Below, one piece after another: positions 54,880 through 63,080 of a stretch of DNA of 64,000 nt; within the stretch, counting starts at the first letter, position 1; every line of letters begins with the position of its first letter. This DNA comes from Bdellovibrionales bacterium RIFCSPHIGHO2_01_FULL_40_29 (lineage in GTDB: Bacteria; Bdellovibrionota; Bdellovibrionia; Bdellovibrionales; Bdellovibrionaceae). The stretch lies in the NCBI GenBank assembly GCA_001771815.1, contig MEPU01000008.1, positions 171,801 to 235,800 on the forward strand, given 5' to 3'. Below the pieces are notes generated by a model. The model ran no database searches. It worked only from the letters and a program-made list of their open reading frames with translations, and was not told the origin of the DNA. The translations under genes were made by a program, and so were the position numbers.

Positions 54880-55980
54880 TTACTTTAAAAAGTCACCCAA
54901 AATACGCATACCAACAATCACTTCTTGAAGGCTACGTTTATTGCCGGTCTCAGGAGTTTCTTCACGGCTATTGAAAGCCACATGATAGCGATACAAATCA
55001 GCAGTTGCTGGCTTGTACTCAGCCTGCAAACCGTAAGACATGTACTTATTCTTAGATGTTGTAACTCCATCAAATAATTCTTCAGAAGATGCAACTTTAG
55101 CTCCGACAGCAGTGTTTTCATCAAAGCTGTAGACAACTTTACCAATAATTGAGCTTAATGTGTCTTTTAAAACTGTTGTGCCCGTTAATGAAGTCGCTGT
55201 ATTTAAAGCATAATCCAATTGAAATAAAATAGGTTGAGCTTGCCATTGAAATCCAACAGCTGCCCAGTCAGCTTTGTAATCTTCTTTTGTCGTTTCAGTG
55301 TGGTATGAAGCCATCAAGCCCAAGACTTTTTCCATCATAAAGCCTTTATAAACTAAGCCCCACATGTTTTTATTTTGGTCAGATAAACCCGCAGTAGCAT
55401 TGGCAACAGATGCGCGACCGACATTGGTATCTAAATTAGTGGCCATTAAATTCAATTCATGGGATCCAAATGTCAGAGTTCCCTTCGCGCCAGTTCCGTA
55501 TAAAACTTGTGTGTAACCTTTAAAAGAAAGACCACCAAAAGCTCCTAGGCTGGTTCCAGTTCCTGCATACGCTTCAGAAACAAAGTACATATCTGCACCC
55601 GCAGTAGCGCCCTCAAATCCACCCACGTCATGAGCCAATTTACCCACAGTCAATTTAAACATGTCAGACATTTTATGAGTCGCATATGCAAAGTCCAATG
55701 TTGGGTTTGAATTATCGCGAATCTCCAAAGCTCCTTGAGCTTTTCCAGCCAAACGCATACGAGCGCGGTAGCTCACGTCTTCATTTAAATTCCCTTTGTA
55801 ATCTAAACGTGCCGTGTTGATATAAAAACGATAGTTATCCTTACCAGCAGCAGCCAATTCGGCATCGTCATTAAAAGTTTGGCTCAACATATCTGCTCGA
55901 AAATCAAAGTTTAAATTTCCGATGGCATGGGCCTGAGTTGCTGCAAATCCAATGATAACAAGCAAGAGTAAACGCTTCAT
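54880..55980 (-). CDS. Porin-like outer-membrane protein
   Basis: 366 residues with a signal peptide (MKRLLLLVIIGFAATQAHA) and about 16 amphipathic strands: NFDFRADML, YRARMRLAGKAQGA, FKLTVGKLAHDVGGFE, VVYSFDENTAVGAK. The pattern of beta strands with arginine in one strand (NTARLDYKGN; YRARMRLAG) suggests a general or phosphate-type porin. Its own terminator and a 94-base upstream gap suggest monocistronic, high expression (inference). Confidence 0.75.
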   Translation of the reverse strand: MKRLLLLVIIGFAATQAHAIGNLNFDFRADMLSQTFNDDAELAAAGKDNYRFYINTARLDYKGNLNEDVSYRARMRLAGKAQGALEIRDNSNPTLDFAYATHKMSDMFKLTVGKLAHDVGGFEGATAGADMYFVSEAYAGTGTSLGAFGGLSFKGYTQVLYGTGAKGTLTFGSHELNLMATNLDTNVGRASVANATAGLSDQNKNMWGLVYKGFMMEKVLGLMASYHTETTKEDYKADWAAVGFQWQAQPILFQLDYALNTATSLTGTTVLKDTLSSIIGKVVYSFDENTAVGAKVASSEELFDGVTTSKNKYMSYGLQAEYKPATADLYRYHVAFNSREETPETGNKRSLQEVIVGMRILGDFLK

Positions 55981-56074
55981 TTTTTGATCCTTTGTGGTGT
56001 TTGTTAATGCGTAGTTGTCTGTGCCTTATTCTTTTTGTTGATAGAGATTAAGTCAAACGGAAAAAACACAGGGA

Positions 56075-56584
56075 TCAATGGATGTTCGAAATACCTTCAA
56101 TTTGAAGAAGCTTAGCCTTAAGTTCAAAGCCACCTGCATAGCCTACTAATTTACCATTTGTCCCCACCACACGGTGGCAGGGAATGATAATACCAATGGG
56201 ATTTTTTCCATTGGCTGCACCAACAGCCCGCACAGCCTTTGGTGCTTGGATTTTTTCAGCTTGAGTTTTGTAGGTGATGGTTTTTCCATAAGGGATTTTC
56301 TCAAGCTCTGCCCAAACTTTCTGTTGGAATTCTGTTCCCAAAAGCTGACATGGCAAATCAAAAACTTTTCTTTTCCCTGAAAAATACTCGCTCAATTGCT
56401 GCAACGCCAAGTCAATCACGGCATTGGTTTGCTGAAGAATTACCGGATGATCCGGGCGCTTTAAAAAATACTCTTTATCACCCTGAAAAAGCAAACCCAC
56501 CAAATGGGTTTCGGTGGCATATAAAAATAATTTCCCAATGGGGCTTTTCCATTCATAAAAATAAAGTGTTGTGGAATTCATCAT
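56075..56584 (-). CDS. ogt: Methylated-DNA-protein-cysteine methyltransferase
   Basis: 169 residues. Active-site PCHRVVG with acceptor Cys136, preceded by the recognition helix AVRAVGAANGKNPIGIIIPCHR. The N-terminal ribonuclease H-like domain is present in short form. Removes methyl groups from O6-methylguanine in a suicide reaction. Lies 15 bases after the MFS transporter gene. Confidence 0.95.
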   Translation of the reverse strand: MMNSTTLYFYEWKSPIGKLFLYATETHLVGLLFQGDKEYFLKRPDHPVILQQTNAVIDLALQQLSEYFSGKRKVFDLPCQLLGTEFQQKVWAELEKIPYGKTITYKTQAEKIQAPKAVRAVGAANGKNPIGIIIPCHRVVGTNGKLVGYAGGFELKAKLLQIEGISNIH

Positions 56585-56599
56585 GATCCAATTCTCCGA

Positions 56600-57817
56600 T
56601 TATTTGGTGGATTGATGAGATTTATTAATAAACCACATCATCACCCACGTAAAAGTTGTGGTTAAAACCAAAATATATCCTAGAGTATCAAAGTGCTCCA
56701 GATATCCACCCGGTCGCTCGCTAACAACAGAGCCCGCAATCACGGCTGCAAATCCACCGGCAATCTGTTGCAATGATGAACTGATTGCCATAAAAGCACC
56801 ACGGCTATCCGGAGTAGGAATCGCCGACATCAATGCCTGAGAAGGAATCATTCGAGAGAATATCCCCACAAATAAAACAGCATTCACCAAAACAACCATC
56901 CACAAAGGCGATACTCCCATGTTGGTGTAGATCACGACCAAAATCATCGAAACAACTGTCCCAAAAGTAAAGACTTTGAATTTGCCAACTAAATCACTGA
57001 AACGTCCCACTAAAGGCCCCGTTACAATAGCGCACAAACCTGTGATTAAATAAATCATCGGCAATTTTTCAACAGCAATCCCCAAATTGTGAACTGTAAA
57101 AGCACTTCCGAATGGCATCAGCATAAATCCACCTGTCGACAACAACGCCGTTGTCGCAAATGCAAACGCATACCGAGGGGTCGTAATGGTTCGACGAAGA
57201 TGCTCGAAGGCATTGTGATCTTTCTGCATTTTAAGATGGGCGTCGATAGGCTTTAAATACATCAAAATAATAACTCCCACGAACACACTGACAGCAACAA
57301 TCATCAAAAAAGGCGCATGCCATCCCCAAAGATTTGAAAAATACAACCCGGCAGGAATTCCTAAAATTTGACTGGCTGCAAATGATGTCTGTACAAATCC
57401 CATCACACGTCCCCGCTGTTCATACGGAAACAAATCTGTTGTGATCGCAAAAACGATGGAGCCGATCACTCCACCGAATAAACCCGTCACTGTTCGAGCG
57501 GCTAAAAGTAAAGGATATGTCGGAGCCATCGCGCAAAAAAATGTTCCTAGAACAAAACCCACATAAAAAAACAAAAGTATTTTTTTACGATCAAACCGAT
57601 CTGCAAAACCGGATGCTAAAATCCCCGAAATCCCGGCACTGAATGCATACACCGAAACCACCACACCAAACTGCTGAGGCGAAATTTTTAACGCCGGCAT
57701 CAACATCGCACCCAGTGGCGACATGATCATAAAATCTAAAACGATTGTAAATTGCAAAAAAGATAATAGTGCGATAACAAATTTTTGATACCGCGTGAAG
57801 GCCATGATTTTCATCAC
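56600..57817 (-). CDS. MFS transporter, DHA1-like
   Basis: 405 residues with about 12 membrane helices. FADRFDRKKILLF (loop 2-3 motif A variant) and FPYEQRGRVMGFVQTSFAASQILGIPAG resemble drug:H+ antiporter family 1 and sugar-efflux members. Substrate unknown; export of kynurenine-pathway or related aromatic compounds is only a contextual guess from the adjacent genes 30 bases upstream. Confidence 0.8.
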   Translation of the reverse strand: MMKIMAFTRYQKFVIALLSFLQFTIVLDFMIMSPLGAMLMPALKISPQQFGVVVSVYAFSAGISGILASGFADRFDRKKILLFFYVGFVLGTFFCAMAPTYPLLLAARTVTGLFGGVIGSIVFAITTDLFPYEQRGRVMGFVQTSFAASQILGIPAGLYFSNLWGWHAPFLMIVAVSVFVGVIILMYLKPIDAHLKMQKDHNAFEHLRRTITTPRYAFAFATTALLSTGGFMLMPFGSAFTVHNLGIAVEKLPMIYLITGLCAIVTGPLVGRFSDLVGKFKVFTFGTVVSMILVVIYTNMGVSPLWMVVLVNAVLFVGIFSRMIPSQALMSAIPTPDSRGAFMAISSSLQQIAGGFAAVIAGSVVSERPGGYLEHFDTLGYILVLTTTFTWVMMWFINKSHQSTK

Positions 57818-57846
57818 TAGAAACTACCCTTCGGCTCAGGTGAAGT

Positions 57847-58992
57847 CTAGAATTTTATCCGTGCATCCTGATATAGGCCAAAGCCAAAACGCAATCGCGT
57901 TTGCCTAGAATCTGTTATTATTTTTCGCCGCCGCAATTCGGCAGAAATAGTCTTTGTGCGTTCAAGATCACCCATTTCAAAAGCAAAAAAATGTCCATGC
58001 TTTTCAAATCCATTATTCAAAATGGCTTCCACGGATAATCCCAAATCACCCGAACTTGGTAAGTCCGCCAAGAAAGCCTGTTGTCGCTTCAAAACGTGCT
58101 GGTGAATGACTTCAACCGTGATCTTTTCACGAGCAAACAGCTCTAAAACAGAAATCAACCGATACAGTGCCGAAAAATCCAGCGTTGATCCCGCAAATCG
58201 AAATCCATCTTGAGAAAAGCTAACTTGACCACGAGTCGTCATCGAAGATGCCAAATCTGCAAATCCTGCAAACCAACCTGTATTCAGCGGACGCAAATCA
58301 CAGTTCTCGGGCACAACCAAAAAACAGCACCCTTCGCCACCTTGAGCGTACTTATATGACCCAGCCAAATAAAAGGCCCGCTTACAAAGTCGACTTAAAT
58401 CCGTGGGGACAGCCATAAATCCATGATAACCATCAATAACAATCTGAGTTTTAGGATTCGAAACAGCATTCACAATGCGCTCAAGATCACGCACCACCAC
58501 ACCAGAATTAAAAAAAACATGACTCAGAAAAATCAAATCATACTCTGCCGCAGAAATAGCAGCTAAAAATCGATCCTCAAAATCATGAAACGGCTGAGTC
58601 TGAACACACACGACGTCCACAAGCTGAGCCTCGATCAAGCGATTCACTTGGCGATCAAAACTATAAAACTCGGAATCCGTAGTCAAAATACGAATTTTTT
58701 TCCGAGGATCAAAACACGATAGTATTCGAGTCACAAATTCATGAGTATTCGGCGCAAAGGCAATCTGTTGCGGCATAGGGACTGATAATATCGAAGCAAT
58801 TAAATTTTGAGCCCGGGGAATTTTTTGAGAAAAAATATAATCCCATTTATCATCCACCAAGCGCGCAGAATCATTCCAATATTCTATACTGGCATCATAT
58901 GTGACATCCGGCCAATAATGATGACTGTGCGAAGCATAGTGCTGAACATCTGGATTGGCCGCAATAAATCTCGAATAAAACTTTTTATACAT
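57847..58992 (-). CDS. Kynureninase-like aminotransferase class V enzyme
   Basis: 381 residues, somewhat shorter than typical kynureninases (about 415). Class V aminotransferase fold: Asp187 in VIDGYHG pairs with the PLP ring, and Lys214 in GSYKYAQGGEG is the Schiff-base lysine; the SYKYxxGGxG context is that of kynureninase. It would cleave kynurenine to anthranilate and alanine. Coupled by an 8-base overlap to the tryptophan 2,3-dioxygenase gene, which supports the call. No kynurenine formamidase gene is adjacent. Confidence 0.78.
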   Translation of the reverse strand: MYKKFYSRFIAANPDVQHYASHSHHYWPDVTYDASIEYWNDSARLVDDKWDYIFSQKIPRAQNLIASILSVPMPQQIAFAPNTHEFVTRILSCFDPRKKIRILTTDSEFYSFDRQVNRLIEAQLVDVVCVQTQPFHDFEDRFLAAISAAEYDLIFLSHVFFNSGVVVRDLERIVNAVSNPKTQIVIDGYHGFMAVPTDLSRLCKRAFYLAGSYKYAQGGEGCCFLVVPENCDLRPLNTGWFAGFADLASSMTTRGQVSFSQDGFRFAGSTLDFSALYRLISVLELFAREKITVEVIHQHVLKRQQAFLADLPSSGDLGLSVEAILNNGFEKHGHFFAFEMGDLERTKTISAELRRRKIITDSRQTRLRFGFGLYQDARIKF

Positions 58993-60085
58993 GAAAATTC
59001 AATTGCCGTCGCACTTCAGTTGGAATAACCGGCAACCTTGAACTAGGCAGTAAATAAGTTGATAAATTAAATAAATCCATAAACACACGATTTGAATCAG
59101 CTGCCCGTTTCAAATATTGATGTCCCGACGAACCCCCGGTACCAATTTTTGTACCCAACATTCGGTGCGCCATCAAAGCATGCCTTTGACGCCATGTCGT
59201 GAAATTCTCGTCGATATTCATCATCAACGTGATCATCTGTTGCGGCAAAGTCAGCATGGGTTCATGACGATACAACAGAATAAATAACGCATTTAAAATC
59301 GCCTTCTGTGATAACTTGCGCTGCCCCAGTTCAATAATTTTTTGATGAAGCTCGACATCAAATAAACTTGAAAAAGTTTCGCGAGTGATTTTTAAGTTCT
59401 CTAATTGCCCCTGCAAATCTTTATCTGAAAGCCCTGCCATATTGGACATAATGGTGGCTTCGTCTTCCGCCAAAAAATCTGCGATCGATTTTTTATATTC
59501 ATCCCAAAAATTAAATTGACCTGAAACCGTAAATGGCATGCGCTCGAGCCACTTTTCAACCAACCGAAGAAGCGATGGTGCATTCTCAAGTTGGGTGAGT
59601 CGATCACGATCGCCTTCGGTCAAGCGTCCTAAAAAGAATTCGCGGTCGATGCTTTCCCGATTATTCGTATTGAGCCCCAGCTTGATTTCAATTTCCCGAA
59701 ACTGAGTGCTTTGAAACCCCGACGCCGGAACCAAAAGGCTACGAAATTCTAAAAAATCCATCGGAGACATTGTCTCTAAAATATCCATATACGATAAAAT
59801 CATCGTCTGAATTTTTGTAATACGATCCAAACGCTGAATGATGATGCCAAAATCACTATCTTCAACCACAGACTTATTAAAAATAACCAATACCGAATCC
59901 AAATCATGCAAGATCTGCTTGAACCACAATTCATAGGCTTGGTGAACTACAATAAACAGGGTCTCTTCATGGGATTCCGGATTCTCAGGACTGGCGTACT
60001 TGCGACTTAAAGGCTCTTGAGCACCTAATAACTTATCGAGCATTAAGTAGTGACTGTAATAAACTGGTCCATGGCTTTTGTGCAT
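58985..60085 (-). CDS. kynA: Tryptophan 2,3-dioxygenase
   Basis: 366 residues. FIVVHQAYELWFKQILHDLDS with His48 (substrate pocket) and Arg nearby, and the heme-ligand His322 in GGSSGHQYL, are diagnostic for the heme enzyme that opens the indole ring of tryptophan to N-formylkynurenine. Length is in the family range. A promoter candidate lies upstream at 60122-60151. Followed by the kynureninase-like gene. Confidence 0.95.
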   Translation of the reverse strand: MHKSHGPVYYSHYLMLDKLLGAQEPLSRKYASPENPESHEETLFIVVHQAYELWFKQILHDLDSVLVIFNKSVVEDSDFGIIIQRLDRITKIQTMILSYMDILETMSPMDFLEFRSLLVPASGFQSTQFREIEIKLGLNTNNRESIDREFFLGRLTEGDRDRLTQLENAPSLLRLVEKWLERMPFTVSGQFNFWDEYKKSIADFLAEDEATIMSNMAGLSDKDLQGQLENLKITRETFSSLFDVELHQKIIELGQRKLSQKAILNALFILLYRHEPMLTLPQQMITLMMNIDENFTTWRQRHALMAHRMLGTKIGTGGSSGHQYLKRAADSNRVFMDLFNLSTYLLPSSRLPVIPTEVRRQLNFHV

Positions 60086-60121
60086 AATGATTCCCCATAT
60101 TTAAGAATAACAGATTGAAAA

Positions 60122-60151
60122 ATTATGCTTTATCGAACCGAGCCTTAGCAA
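60122..60151 (-). promoter_or_regulatory. Candidate kynA promoter
   Basis: Minus-strand TTGCTA (60146-60151), 18-base spacer, CATAAT (60122-60127). Matches 4 of 6 and 5 of 6; about 37 bases before the kynA start. Confidence 0.45.
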
Positions 60152-60194
60152 GAAGCTTTGCTTGATATGTGGTGTTAACTGGTGGGAGGGATTA

Positions 60195-60524
60195 TTACAG
60201 ACGCCCTAGAAGTTTCCAAATCAGAACAATCAGTTCCGTAACGACTAAAAATCGTAAAGCGATGGCATTATTTTTAGCTGTCGATATAAACATGGAAGCA
60301 TCTTGGCTATCTTTTATTTTTCCTTCAATTGCGAGATATTGCATCCGCTTCTCAACATGTATCGGAATTTTTTGTTTTGCGGTATTGTAGTGAGCTGCTG
60401 AAACAATTTGAATAATAGCTTTTTCGAGACCCCTCAGCTTGAATGAGTTAAAAACGAGATAAACAGTCGCCCCGACACAAATCAAAGCATTTCCTGATAA
60501 AAATATAATTTCGATTATTGACAT
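60195..60524 (-). CDS. Small two-helix membrane protein, possible orphan immunity protein
   Basis: 109 residues from the ATG at 60524. Hydrophobic helices at about 3-26 (IIEIIFLSGNALICVGATVYLVF) and 88-105 (ALRFLVVTELIVLIWKLL) flank a soluble basic middle. No family recognised. The frame of the decayed RHS core just upstream ends with a TAA at 60515-60517 that overlaps this start by 10 bases, the usual toxin-immunity arrangement, so an immunity role is inferred. Confidence 0.55.
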   Translation of the reverse strand: MSIIEIIFLSGNALICVGATVYLVFNSFKLRGLEKAIIQIVSAAHYNTAKQKIPIHVEKRMQYLAIEGKIKDSQDASMFISTAKNNAIALRFLVVTELIVLIWKLLGRL

Positions 60525-60758
60525 TGGGGCCTCGTCATCAGCACTCCGCCATTTACTATTCCAGTTCCCGCAAAAAACTGAACACTTTTTAAAAGTCCAC
60601 TCGATCCACATAACTCATTAGATTCCACCCACATAGCATACAAATTCTTATCCATCCTGCAAACCCAATCGGATCCTTCGTAGTCCAACGTCCTACCGTA
60701 GGATCATAATCCCTAACACCAAACCTGATAAGCTTAGTATCCCCATAATACGGTCGCT
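60515..60758 (-). pseudogene. Decayed RHS core fragment with short tail
   Basis: On the minus strand the region encodes [30 protein letters not shown], nearly the same as the core end of the RHS protein at 63074-63970 ([29 protein letters not shown]). Compared with that copy, four single-base deletions follow within about 70 bases, before the terminal DPSG. Restoring the frame after DPSG gives GLLKSVQFFAGTGIVNGG and then a stop at 60515-60517. The fragment has no start and is clearly a remnant. Confidence 0.85.
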
Positions 60759-60851
60759 AACGGCCAATGCTAAGTTACCAGTTAATCCTCATCATCCTTA
60801 GGCGGCGGTGGTGGCGGCACTAGATACTTTTGTATATGAACATCTCTTGAC

Positions 60852-61781
60852 CTATTTTTTTCCGTTTGGATATTCGGCAAAATAGCTAATTATCTGTGGA
60901 TGAGGAGCTTTCTTGGGAGGAATTTTTTGGAGCTTAAACATAGTTTTATGCACAGTTTCCCCATACGCTTGTACTGCAACATCCAATCCGTAATGATCAG
61001 TCTGAGTCATATCTATGCTTGCTCTGTACTCGACAAATTTCCCTGTTAATTTGGGATTGGTAGCATCCCGCTTGGCTTCTAAAAGAATCAAGTTTCTTAA
61101 AGAAAGATCATCTTGAATTTCAAACTTCACTCTAGCCGAGGGTACAGTAAATCCAATTTTATTCTGAGAGTGGACATAGGTTCCCAAATGCCTAGATATT
61201 TCGTAGTCATTACCAAAAATAAACTCACGATTGAAGTTCGTGATTGTGTACCTTTGAAAGCCGATTTTATTACAGATGTTTCTAAGTTCGGCATCGCTTT
61301 CATTGATTTTGAGAAGTTTATCAGAATTTTCAATTTCAATTTCAAACGTAACAATGAAAACTTCAAGATTCTTAGGTAAAGACATATCCAACCCTGAAGA
61401 AAACTGAGATTGCTTAGATTGAATTGCGGCATAAACTGGAGCTAGATCAATATATTTATGATACAAAACTTCTAGGGCAGAAATAACTGGGTTATTCGCA
61501 GCGTATAGAACCCCAAAACTGCGTTCTGGATTAAACCTACCTCCAGACATTGCATTAAATTCTAGTGATTTTTTGAAAAAACTGTCGCTTGATTCTTTGA
61601 TGATCGAAGCAATAATTTCTCGTCGTTTCTTATCAAAGTTGGAGTTCATCCACCAGTTATGATGTAACTTTTCATCATTTATTTTTTCTCGTTCTGCTTG
61701 GTATTCATCCCAAACGAATTGACCTTCTTCTTTTAAAAGAAATATCAATTTGCTAAACTCAATACTTCTATATATTTTCAT
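60852..61781 (-). CDS. RES-domain protein (NAD-degrading toxin family), possibly frameshifted near the 3' end
   Basis: 309 residues as read. The RES core shows SGGRFNPERSFGVLYAA (Gly80, Arg82, Asn84, Pro85, Tyr93), Glu104 in ISALEVLYH, Ser196 in EISRHLG and TVPSARV at 212-218, in the order known from MbcT/RES toxins that degrade NAD. The N-terminal 75 residues are helical and not part of the core; residues 240-309 are an extra C-terminal domain. The stop lies in GG-A7-TAG; one A fewer would continue through NRSRDVHIQKYLVPPPPPPKDDED (23 residues) to a stop at 60782-60784. ATGA overlap with the upstream partner gene. Confidence 0.75.
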   Translation of the reverse strand: MKIYRSIEFSKLIFLLKEEGQFVWDEYQAEREKINDEKLHHNWWMNSNFDKKRREIIASIIKESSDSFFKKSLEFNAMSGGRFNPERSFGVLYAANNPVISALEVLYHKYIDLAPVYAAIQSKQSQFSSGLDMSLPKNLEVFIVTFEIEIENSDKLLKINESDAELRNICNKIGFQRYTITNFNREFIFGNDYEISRHLGTYVHSQNKIGFTVPSARVKFEIQDDLSLRNLILLEAKRDATNPKLTGKFVEYRASIDMTQTDHYGLDVAVQAYGETVHKTMFKLQKIPPKKAPHPQIISYFAEYPNGKK

Positions 61782-62329
61782 TTTCGTTCACTTGCTAAAG
61801 ACATGTAAATTAGATCAAGGGCTTGTAAGAACTGTTGCAGATCATCCTTAACTTGAAATTCTAATGCTTTTGCTTTGGCATCCGCTTTGTCTAAGGATAA
61901 TTGTTGAAGCCTTGTCAATGTTCCTTCTTTTCGCTGAAGTTCATCGGCTCGGTCAGAGATTTTACTCTTGTTCGTAGTGGATTTCATAAAAGATGCTGCG
62001 GCTGTTTTAATAGAGGTAACTGCTATTTTAGTTCCATCTCGCATGTCTGTCACTTTTCCAGTCTCAAACCATTTTTTTATGTTTCCCTGAACACTCGGAA
62101 TGGATTTGGCGTAAATACTTATTCTTAGTATATGAACTGCTGCTTTCTTTTTTTCTATGGGGTCTTCGATTTTATTTATTGCTTCCAATACATCTGCTGG
62201 AACTTCTTTTCTTTCTTTGAATTTGCCAATAATAGTTTCAGCAGAAATTTGCTTATCGCTTATTGTGCTTTTGAAGTCCTTTATCTCTAAAAAACCTACT
62301 TCTGAAAGACTTTCAATTACTTCTTTCAT
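61778..62329 (-). CDS. Helical protein coupled to the RES gene, possible antitoxin or adaptor
   Basis: 183 residues, predominantly helical and rich in Lys, Glu, Ala and Ile; no Xre helix-turn-helix and no DUF2384/MbcA features, which are the usual RES partners. Segments: VIESLSEVGFLEIKDFK at the start, DPIEKKKAAVHILRISIYAKSIPS in the middle, and a long coiled region LQRKEGTLTRLQQLSLDKADAKAKALEF toward the end. The ATGA overlap with the RES gene makes stoichiometric coupled synthesis likely, as for antitoxin-toxin pairs. Function is inferred from position only. Confidence 0.6.
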   Translation of the reverse strand: MKEVIESLSEVGFLEIKDFKSTISDKQISAETIIGKFKERKEVPADVLEAINKIEDPIEKKKAAVHILRISIYAKSIPSVQGNIKKWFETGKVTDMRDGTKIAVTSIKTAAASFMKSTTNKSKISDRADELQRKEGTLTRLQQLSLDKADAKAKALEFQVKDDLQQFLQALDLIYMSLASERK

Positions 62330-62338
62330 AATGCCACC

Positions 62339-62593
62339 TTAAATAGGGTCCACATAATCTACAGGAGTACTCTGACCCTTGATCTTTTTAATTGATGCTA
62401 TTGGAATGGTATGAGTGGAGCTTTCGGTTCTTCCCTCTGAATGTTCTCTTGAGTCGTAATCTGCTATTGTAATGTTCTCATCGTCAATGTTATCAAGAAA
62501 TCCCTTAGATATGAGAGGCTTATCTTTTTTTTCAATCTCCCACTCTACTTCAACCCAGCGTTGATGATACCCATTAACTTGTAAGACGTTCAT
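62339..62593 (-). CDS. Small beta-rich protein, Sm-like pattern, first gene of the RES cassette
   Basis: 84 residues, GAGGAG ribosome site six bases upstream. The order KGFLDNIDDENITIADYD then HTIPIASIKKIKG (strand, I-D-x-E-x-I-x-I, then IP-x-x-x-I-x-x-I) resembles the second and last strands of small LSm/SH3-type barrels. No family can be claimed. It lies nine bases before the helical gene, so the three genes 62593 to 60852 read as one operon. Confidence 0.55.
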   Translation of the reverse strand: MNVLQVNGYHQRWVEVEWEIEKKDKPLISKGFLDNIDDENITIADYDSREHSEGRTESSTHTIPIASIKKIKGQSTPVDYVDPI

Positions 62594-62651
62594 TTGCTCT
62601 CCTCTTTGTTAAAAGTTGCGAGTAAAGGTGTCGGACTTTATTTAGGTAAAC

Positions 62652-63080
62652 TTACTTAGTTTTTTTAACTTTATTTATGGCCACTGTTACAACTTCAGTA
62701 ATCAGCAATGCCACTACAAACATAACAACGATTAAAACAAAGCGAGAGTCAGTAAGTCGAGTTAAGAGCATAGCAAAAAAGGTCACTGAAGAAATAAACG
62801 AGAACAGAAAAATATATCCAGAGCTTACACTTTGACGATCTTTAAAAAGCGTCAGGCGCAAGAGAAAAAATAGTGTTGCTATACTTACGCTAATTAAAAC
62901 ATAGGGCATTATCTCTAGATGACCAAATCCACTTTGAATAGACCATTTCGGAGCATCCGCAGTTGCACCCATGCCCCAATATAACCAAGTAAAAAATAAA
63001 TCTAAAGTGACTAATGCTGCGATCTGCACAACGGCCAAAAGCATTACGGGTTTAATTTTATTCAAATTTGAACCTACCAT
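62652..63080 (-). CDS. Four-helix membrane protein, likely immunity protein to the RHS tip
   Basis: 142 residues with four hydrophobic helices (about 11-33, 54-73, 86-107, 112-133). No family recognised. The start overlaps the RHS gene stop by 7 bases, the standard layout for a polymorphic toxin followed by its immunity gene. A membrane immunity protein would fit a toxin acting on the envelope or entering through it; this is inference. Confidence 0.6.
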   Translation of the reverse strand: MVGSNLNKIKPVMLLAVVQIAALVTLDLFFTWLYWGMGATADAPKWSIQSGFGHLEIMPYVLISVSIATLFFLLRLTLFKDRQSVSSGYIFLFSFISSVTFFAMLLTRLTDSRFVLIVVMFVVALLITEVVTVAINKVKKTK

